From the NCBI GenBank assembly GCA_020080175.1, contig JAGHQL010000120.1, positions 19,324 to 83,323 on the forward strand: 64,000 bases of DNA. The letters are read 5' to 3'. The notes beneath the pieces are model-generated. The model was not told where the DNA came from and ran no database searches. It saw nothing but the letters and a program-made list of their open reading frames with translations. Below are positions 58,022-64,000 of the stretch, in pieces. The translations under genes were made by a program, and so were the position numbers. Every line of letters starts with the position of its first letter. Position 1 is the stretch's first letter. Origin of the DNA: Glutinoglossum americanum (taxonomy: Eukaryota; Ascomycota; Geoglossomycetes; Geoglossales; Geoglossaceae).

Positions 58022-58765
58022 GCATCTAGAGAAGCTAGCGAAATCGCTCGGAGAGCTCCGTACTAGCAATCCGCTGTCATGCATGTAGCTTAAAAAATAC
58101 ATCGTGTATTTCATTCAGGAATATCATAACTACATGTCTCCTAATAACGATCACCTTGAGCTACGTGGGCAGCTAGTGTTACTTTGAAGACCAGATTTGG
58201 GTGCTCGGGCATGCACGAGGAGACAGGAAAAAAAATATATATAACGGATGAGACTAAGATGTAGTGCAGGTTGCTTGACAAGGCGTCTTTTGTGTCGCGT
58301 AGGCTTCCTGCTCGTGCGTTCGCAACAACTCGGCAATATGTAGACCTCGCACCGACCCTGGCGATTGGGAAAGAGGTAGGGTTTGGATTAGTATATTTTG
58401 GCAAGTTCACGGTTCTCTGGTTATCTTTTCCTGGGAGGAAAACCCCTGGGGGGATTTGGCTCCTGGAAACCCGCCCACAAGTGCCCTTCTCTGCTGGGAG
58501 CCACTAATCCCTGGGTTGTTTTTTCAGTGCAAAATTTTTACATCTACCGCCTTCTTGGGCTTTGCCGTTATTTCGTCGTGATGCTGGCTTGCGTATAGCC
58601 TGTTCGAGGAGACTGGATTCGGGGTGCTAGAGCTTGTGGTTAAATTCACCTAGCAGTTGGTGAGACACGCGGAAGGAGAGCTCTTAAAATTGGCTAGGAA
58701 AGAAAGAAAGAAAGAAAGAAAGAAAGGTGTGGGGCATTATTTAGCTATTTGGTCATCAAGATGGG
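58022..58765. other. Intergenic with simple repeat
   Basis: No gene is supported. It contains a (GAAA)n run (about 58,694-58,724) and leads into a kinase relic. Confidence 0.4.
58694..58724. repeat. (GAAA)n microsatellite
   Basis: About seven units of AAAG/GAAA. Simple tandem repeat. Confidence 0.9.
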
Positions 58766-59155
58766 AAGATACTCCGTGGTGTTTCCAAGGACAATCTCAT
58801 CGTCATAAAAGCAGAGAATGAGAGGGGAATGATGAGTGGCCTTGGAAAGGCTAAGGGGTTAGGTGATGGCCCGAGTAGAGCAAGGCAAACAATCAGAACT
58901 ATAGAGTTCATAGTTATCGAGGTGCTGAAATACGTGGTGCACACCTACCGTCACGACCTGGAGTCCCTTTTCTACGCCTTTCCGTGGGTTGCTATCTGCC
59001 ACGGCCAGAAAAGGGATAAGGGTCTGCCAAAGACGAGTAGGCTTCGAGGCTAGTATATAGGAGACTTTGAAGGGGTGGCACGAAAGGAGAGCAAGGATAT
59101 GAATTCTCCAATAGAGCTCAACCCGCCTGTGACTTGCTGGGCCAGTAAGAAGTGA
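58766..59155 (+). pseudogene. FunK1 fungal kinase relic
   Basis: The plus strand in one frame gives ILRGVSKDNLIVIKAENERG, then RTIEFIVIEVLKYVVHTYRH and DLESLFYAFPWVAICHG, a TAG stop, then YIGDFEGVARKESKDMN. This matches the C-lobe of FunK1 kinases (R-D-I-S-x-N-N, 'TGTxxFMAIEVL', 'HTYRHDLESFFYVLLW'). The HRD aspartate is replaced (RGVSKDN), the DFG-equivalent region (LGKAKGLGDG) lacks its Asp, and the stop falls where the family has Trp (TGG to TAG). No N-lobe is seen upstream. It is dead. Confidence 0.7.
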
Positions 59156-59490
59156 GCTTTGAAATTGAACGACTTGTCAGTTACTGCTGCCAATCACATT
59201 TTCTCTTCAAAAATAAAATATGCAAACTAGAAATGTTGTATGCTCGAGGAAGTCCCGCACGGCCGTAAGATTTTCCCCATTTCAACACCAATAGTCATTT
59301 CAAGAAAAATCCACCCCGGAAAGGTTTTCCCAGTCGAGGGACCCTCTTTCTCCTTGACCGTTCCTCTCCTCAGAAGCCTACAGATACGTGATCCTCCATG
59401 ATGCATCGGGCGGGTCCTGAACGCCTCTGCCTACCTAAATGCGAACTACCGCGTCGCATAGCTGCACTAATCAAATATCAGAAGCGGTCG
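59156..59490. other. Intergenic
   Basis: Short stretch between the FunK1 relic and the end of the broken HET gene. Nothing is seen. Confidence 0.4.
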
Positions 59491-60568
59491 TCACGGCGTG
59501 CCAGGCAGGTTGACCGTGTCGAGAGACAAGCGAGTTAAGGTCAGGATGTCTATGGTTAGATCCGTGGCCCCCTTAGAGGTCTGGCTGAATGCGTCCCTGT
59601 CCATTGGCATGTCCCAATCAATAGCTTCTCCATCACCTACTATTCCCAGTCTGCCTATCACCCTGTAAGTCCCATCCGCACCTTGACGTAGCAATGCAGA
59701 AGCAGTCGAGTTCCAGAACTGGCAGAGGAAGTCGCCGGTTTTGGAGTTTGGTGGGACAAGACCAAGTGTGACATTTGAGCCGATGAACAGCCTGGGATTG
59801 TCTCGAGAAGGCAGCGAATTCTTTGCTGTACCTTTGCTAAATCCCTGGCTGGAGGGATCCTGGGAGGGCATGTTTGCTTCGAAAGATGCTATGTTCTGGA
59901 TTCTAAAATCTGCTGAGGGACCTAGCAGGCTCATTAGCCGGTCATTCCGACTTCTCGCCTTGTCCAATTCCTCTTTCTTGGGGAAGCGGTCAATGAGACT
60001 AGTTGCCCATTTTTTGGTCGCTTCGGCAGAAGCAAGGATTTCGGAGTATGAGGGCCCAATATGCTGAATTTGACCGATGATGACGCCTCGAATGACAATA
60101 TCTTCAGCCCACATTTCTGAGGACTTATTGAGCCACATTTCTGCAGATTCCGGCTCTGATGGGTACCAGATGCTTGTAAAATCCGCCTTGGGCTTGACGA
60201 AAAAAGAAAGAAGCCAGTTTTTGAAGCTGCTCAAAAGGTCCAAAAAAATGTAATAAACGGACATATTAGCGACATACTCCAACGAACAGTCGTTCTCACT
60301 ACAAAACTTATTTATCCAAGACCCGGCTTCCCAAAGTTTGCCGATCTGTATTACAGGCGTTTTTCTCAACCCAGACTTTCGAGAGAGGAGCCGCCGGACT
60401 AGTCCGCTCAAGTATACCATATCCACCCGCTTCTCAGTTGGCTCAAGTGCAGATATATTTTGAAATGCGATGATGTCTTGGTAGACGGCAAGGGGAAACT
60501 TTGCATAGTCTACCGGTAACTGTCCTTTCGACTGATCATTCGCTATCCCGATGAAAGCATATATTTTA
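59491..60568 (-). pseudogene. HET-domain gene, C-terminal part (3' of the MULE insertion)
   Basis: This continues the HET gene of 62,958-63,932 after the transposon. It begins in frame with KIYAFIGIANDQSKGQLPVD and runs to the stop at 59,491. It has a typical HET-protein C-terminus: GDFLCQFWNSTASALLRQGA and YRVIGRLGIVGDGEAIDWDM. The TATATTTTA at 60,560-60,568 is the left copy of the 9-bp target duplication. In this piece the frame is open, so loss of function comes from the insertion and from the frameshift in the other part. Confidence 0.85.
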
Positions 60569-60649
60569 GGGCGATTTACCCGGATACCATGGTTTTCGAA
60601 AGATATTACCGCGATACCACAAACTTCAATTTTTATTACTTTTCTACCA
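60569..60649. repeat. Left terminal inverted repeat of the MULE
   Basis: 81 bp; reverse complement of 62,510-62,590 with three mismatches. Confidence 0.9.
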
Positions 60650-60752
60650 CGATTTGACTTCAGACTGCATGTGCATTGCATATGCCCACAATCAAAAATT
60701 TTCGAAGTGAAATTTCTTTCTCTCTTAATATCTACTAGCGCTATATGTTGCG

Positions 60753-62502
60753 ATGCCTCCTACTGCTATTCCTGAGCCTCTAAATACAGAGTTTGAATCG
60801 CTGGATGCTGCTATTCAAGCTGTAAAGCTTTTTGTTATCTCAGAAAGAGAGTCTTACCTAGTTTCTTATGCTGATCGCACACGATATATTCTTACCTGTC
60901 GGGATTCCTCATGCAAATTTGGTATTAGAGCAGCTGTATTGAAAGGACCTAAGTTTCGTGTTACTCGCTATTCTCCTCATACCTGTAGTCCTCTTGTTCA
61001 TTAAAATTTTCGTCCAGCTCACTCTGTTAGTTTTTTAGCTGAACGGCATAGGCAAACGGTAGCAGAGAATCGGAATACCTTACCCGCTCAGATCTGAAGT
61101 ACAGAAAGAGTTCAATTTGGAAATAGAGGGGTTAGCTATCAGTAAGCGTGGCGGACACAGGAAGCTTTAAGAGCAGAGCTTGAAAGAGATGAAGCTTCTA
61201 GCTTCAGAAAAATGCCTGGATTAATAGATTCTTGGAAAGATGGAGACGAGAAAAACTGGGGAACAGTCGAAAACATGAATAGTCAATTCCATTACGCCTT
61301 TATTGCTCCTGCTGCAACTCGTGCTGCATTTGAAGCATGTCGCTCTCTAATTGCTCTGGACGCATGTCATACCAAATCCCGATACCGAATGACACTCTTC
61401 GTTGCTAGTATAGTCGATGGCAATAATGAAATCCTTCCATTAGTATGGGCTATAGCACCAATTGAAGATGTTGAAAATTGGATATGGTTTTTAGAAAACT
61501 TAAAGGATACTCTATATAAAATAGAGGAAGCTATCCTAGTGCTAATCAGTGATCGTGATAAAGGGTTACAGAAGGCTGTACAACAGGTTCTCCCTAAGTC
61601 ATTTCACTCGCACTGCTGTCAACATCTTGTCGACAATATCCAAACAAGATATGGATTGGTATGTCGAAACCTTTTCTGGAACGCTGCTAAAGCATTCACC
61701 GAAAATGAGTTTCAAACAGCAATAGACAAAATTAAAGATCGAAAGGATGCTGCATATCAGTATATTGAGAGTATATCTCACGATTCTTGGGCACAATATA
61801 CATTTCCAGCTCCTCGATTTGGGCATATCACCTCTAACATTGCCGAATCTCTCAATTTTTCTTGGAACGAATACCGTCATCTTCCTATTCTACGTTTGTT
61901 CATCTCGATCTGGTCAAAATTGATGACTACTTTTCACTATCGTCGGCATCAAACTCAAAAGAATAACCGCATTACCGATTATGCATATCAGCATATATCT
62001 CGAAGCTTTCAACATGCACGGAGGTTTAAAGTTGATCTAGCTGGTGATGAAATAGCTCAAGTATGTACTTCTAATTATATTTATAATATAGCTAATAACA
62101 AATTAGGTATATATTCCAAACGGAATCAGCCATGTCGTAAACCTCAGAAGGCGGACTTGTACCTGCGGTGAGTTTCAGGAATTTTTAATTCCTTGCTGTC
62201 ATGCTGTTGCTGCATGCCTTTGGTTAGTAGAAGATCCATATGAGTATGTTGATCGATTGTATTCACTAGAATACTATCGATTAACTTATTCACGAATGAT
62301 GTCCCCAATTTGTGAAGAAGATCTTATAGAAGAGCATGATGAATGCAATGCTCCCGAATTGGGTAAACAGCAGGGAAGGCCTAAGAAAAGTAGGCATCGT
62401 CGAGGAGAGAAGGTCAGAAAGCTGTTCTGCGGGCATTGTGGGCAACAGGGTCACAACCGGAGGAGTTGTCGAAATGTAACACAATCACAAGTGCAAGTAT
62501 GA
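60753..62502 (+). pseudogene. MULE transposase with SWIM zinc finger and zinc knuckle
   Basis: From ATG at 60,753 a FAR1-like N-terminal domain is seen (YLVSYADRTRYILTCRDSSC, RVTRYSPHTCSPLVH). Three stops then follow in the same frame (TAA at about 61,002, TGA near 61,096, TAA near 61,142), each explained by C-to-T in CAA or CGA. The frame then stays open for the MULE DDE domain: LIALDACHTKSRYRMTLFVA (Asp), LISDRDKGLQKAVQQVLP with HCCQHLVDNIQ (Asp, CxxH), and HITSNIAESLNFSWNEYRHL (Glu). A +1 frameshift near 62,150 leads to the SWIM finger (TCTCGEFQEFLIPCCHAVAA) and a zinc knuckle (CGHCGQQGHNRRSC) ending at 62,502. Catalytic residues are kept but the gene cannot make a full protein. About 580 aa expected. 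Confidence 0.9.
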
Positions 62503-62509
62503 AATATTA

Positions 62510-62590
62510 TGGTAGAGAAGTAATAAAAATTGAAGTTTGTGGTATCGCGGTAATATCTTTCAAAAACCATGGTATCCGGGTAAATCGTCC
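62510..62590. repeat. Right terminal inverted repeat of the inner complete MULE
   Basis: 81 bp matching 60,569-60,649 in inverted orientation with three mismatches. Confidence 0.9.
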
Positions 62591-62602
62591 TAATTTTATT
62601 TA

Positions 62603-62957
62603 GGGCAAATTACTTACATACCACTTTTTTCAAAAGATATTACAAGAATGTGTACTGAATTCTGTACACATTCTTGTATTGTAAGTCACATACACCCTTA
62701 ACCCAATTTGAATCTATGATAAATGCAATGCTCCTGAATTGAGTAGACAGTGGGAAAGGCCTAAAAAAAGTAGGCTTTGTCGAGGAGAGAAGGCTAGGAA
62801 GCTTCTTTGTGGACATTGTGAACAGCAAAGTCATAATCAGCGGAATTGTCGAAATGCAGCACAGGTATGAGAATTGTGGTATACGAGTAATTAAAATTGA
62901 AATTCGTGGTATTGCAGTAATATCTTTTGAAAAAGGTGGTATGCGAGTAATTTGCCC
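62603..62957. mobile_element. Deleted MULE derivative with own inverted repeats
   Basis: 355 bp with ends GGGCAAATTACTTACATACC and, as complement at the right, GGGCAAATTACTCGCATACC. The inside keeps a decayed copy of the transposase tail (around 62,720-62,870, similar to 62,345-62,500, including the zinc-knuckle codons) and a 15-bp-arm palindrome at 62,641-62,678. It has no 9-bp duplication of its own. Confidence 0.8.
62641..62678. repeat. Perfect palindrome in the MULE derivative
   Basis: Arms TACAAGAATGTGTAC (62,641-62,655) and GTACACATTCTTGTA (62,664-62,678) around an 8-nt centre. It could form a hairpin, and it sits where the left inverted repeat of the derivative ends. Confidence 0.85.
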
Positions 62958-63932
62958 TATATTTTATCAAGTGGGACCGTGCAGAAAGAATCGCGGAAGG
63001 TATCTAGGAAGCTACCCAGAGCATAACTCTCTCCATCTCGGACTTTCGACTCCCGTAAGTGGTCTAGTTTGAGAACATTTTCTACCGCCACGTCGGCAGT
63101 ATGTTCGTTATAGATTTTGGCGGCCGCGAGAAATACTTCCCAGTGGAGAGATTGCCGTCCAAAATGGACCTGGATGCGAGAAGCCACGCCGATCTCTTGT
63201 ATGATCCAGGCGTTTCCAATATTCTTCGCGTACTATCTGATAAAGCCAGAATTTTGTCGTCTTCCAGGCTATCTCATTCCCGGGAATGGGCCAGTCTTTG
63301 GTTCGATCTGAGGCCTTGCCGTGCTCGATCCAGTATAGAGGTTGGCAATATTGTAGCCAGACAAGTACCTCTCGCGCTCGGCTATAGGTAAATGACATGA
63401 GTGGAACTTGCTGGTTTTTCTCAGTTGTATTTCTCTGGTCAATACAGATTGCATCGACCCAGAGAAGTCGGGGTTCATCGGGATGGCGCAGGTCATGCAG
63501 GGCATTCCAGAGGTTTTCCGTTACCTCCATCTTTGCACCGTTGACCGCGATTATCTTAGTGGGCTTAGGGTCACCCCATGTATAGGAAAGCGCGCTGTAG
63601 TTCGGATTGTCAACGAACCGAGCGGACTCAAGTTTACATTGGATCGTCTGGGACCCTGTGCCGGGCAGGACGTGGAGTATTCGAAGGCTGTCCGTCGAGG
63701 GATCCAGAGGAGGATAGACCACCTTGGTACTTAAATGTAAAGGGTCTGAAAATAGGTATATGATAGTGGCAATGATAATCGCTAGGACGACACATAGCGA
63801 GAACCAGGCGACCGGTTTTCTAGCCTCAACCACCCGACTTCGCTGGACATGGGAACCCAGCAGAGGCGTGGTCTCCTGGGGTTCTCTCATAGCGTCGTTC
63901 ATGGAAGAAGCAGAATTGTAGATAGTCACCAA
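62958..63932 (-). pseudogene. HET-domain gene, N-terminal part, with membrane segment
   Basis: Minus-strand frame from Met at 63,932 (other Mets follow soon after). A membrane segment (VAWFSLCVVLAIIIATIIYL) precedes the HET domain: NYSALSYTWGDPKPTKI, then LLWVDAICIDQRNTTEKNQQ and FTYSRAREVLVWL. After REEYWKRL the frame is lost and continues shifted by one base as WIIQEIGVASRIQVHFGRQS, up to SFCTVPLDK, where the MULE begins. The right target duplication (62,958-62,966) lies at this join. With the C-terminal part the intact protein would have been about 680 aa. Confidence 0.85.
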
Positions 63933-64000
63933 GCTAGCTAATGGGATAACGTATTTGACGGCGAAGTTGCCGGACCCCGCGAAGTTGCCGCTAAGCGAAC
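63933..64000. other. Window end upstream of the HET gene
   Basis: Short upstream region. The sequence CGAAGTTGCCG occurs twice near the window end. Confidence 0.4.

Larger units (their letters stand above)
60569..62957 (+). mobile_element. Composite MULE-type DNA transposon
   Basis: 2,389 bp that split a HET gene. The ends are inverted repeats (left GGGCGATTTACCCGGATACC, right as its complement GGGCAAATTACTCGCATACC, similar over about 80 bp), flanked by a perfect 9-bp direct duplication TATATTTTA (60,560-60,568 and 62,958-62,966), the hallmark of Mutator-like elements. Inside are a complete element (60,569-62,590) with a transposase and its own 81-bp repeats, a 12-bp spacer, and a deleted 355-bp derivative (62,603-62,957). 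Confidence 0.92.

Overview
The window is nuclear DNA of a filamentous ascomycete (Pezizomycotina). The evidence is short GT-AG introns (about 45-190 nt) with internal CTRAY-type branch sites, pyrimidine-rich leaders, fungal versions of conserved eukaryotic proteins, HET-domain genes, a DUF3435 relic, and transposon copies whose stop codons look like C-to-T point mutation (RIP-like). The class within Pezizomycotina cannot be fixed from the sequence alone.

Region 1 (1-26.5 kb) is conserved, gene-rich core. It holds the chaperonin subunit CCT2 (+), the unfolded-protein sensor IRE1 (+), a TBC-domain Rab-GAP-like protein (-), telomerase reverse transcriptase TERT with 11 exons (-), a 2,117-aa DH-BAR-SH3 RhoGEF of the Tuba/Gef1 type (+), and a divergent pair of small Cys-rich membrane-associated proteins: a PLAC8 protein (-) and a Pro/Gln-rich protein with a Cys-rich tail (+).

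Region 2 (26.5-44.5 kb) is accessory. It holds a HET-like gene, a HET gene with a frame break, relics of a double-stranded beta-helix (dioxygenase-like) gene and a DUF3435 tyrosine-recombinase gene, and a dispersed repeat. One conserved gene, an NF-X1/FAP1 zinc-finger protein, sits inside it. A complete but dead pogo/Fot1-type DNA transposon lies at 41,437-43,664, with perfect 45-bp inverted repeats and a TA duplication, and carries a nested 343-bp solo LTR. A decamer minisatellite abuts it.

Region 3 (44.5-50 kb) is core again: a BEM46-type alpha/beta hydrolase (-), the proteasome beta-1 (PRE3) subunit with a 15-nt micro-exon carrying the catalytic threonine (+), and a PHO80-type cyclin with a GC-AG intron (+). 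A low-complexity stretch with two possible small Cys-rich genes follows (50-53 kb).

Region 4 (53-64 kb) is accessory: a decayed coding stretch, a dynamin-like GTPase (+), a FunK1 kinase relic, and a HET-domain gene with an N-terminal membrane segment. The HET gene is broken by a composite MULE transposon (60,569-62,957) with a perfect 9-bp target duplication. The transposase inside carries RIP-type stops and a frameshift.

The core genes are unrelated housekeeping functions (protein folding, ER stress, membrane traffic, telomere maintenance, polarity, proteolysis, cell-cycle/phosphate signalling) and do not form a pathway cluster. I saw no gene-level system that is clearly new. The most unusual material is the nested and composite transposon structure and what it did to the HET genes. 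All exon borders were placed by eye from splice consensus and protein-family continuity.
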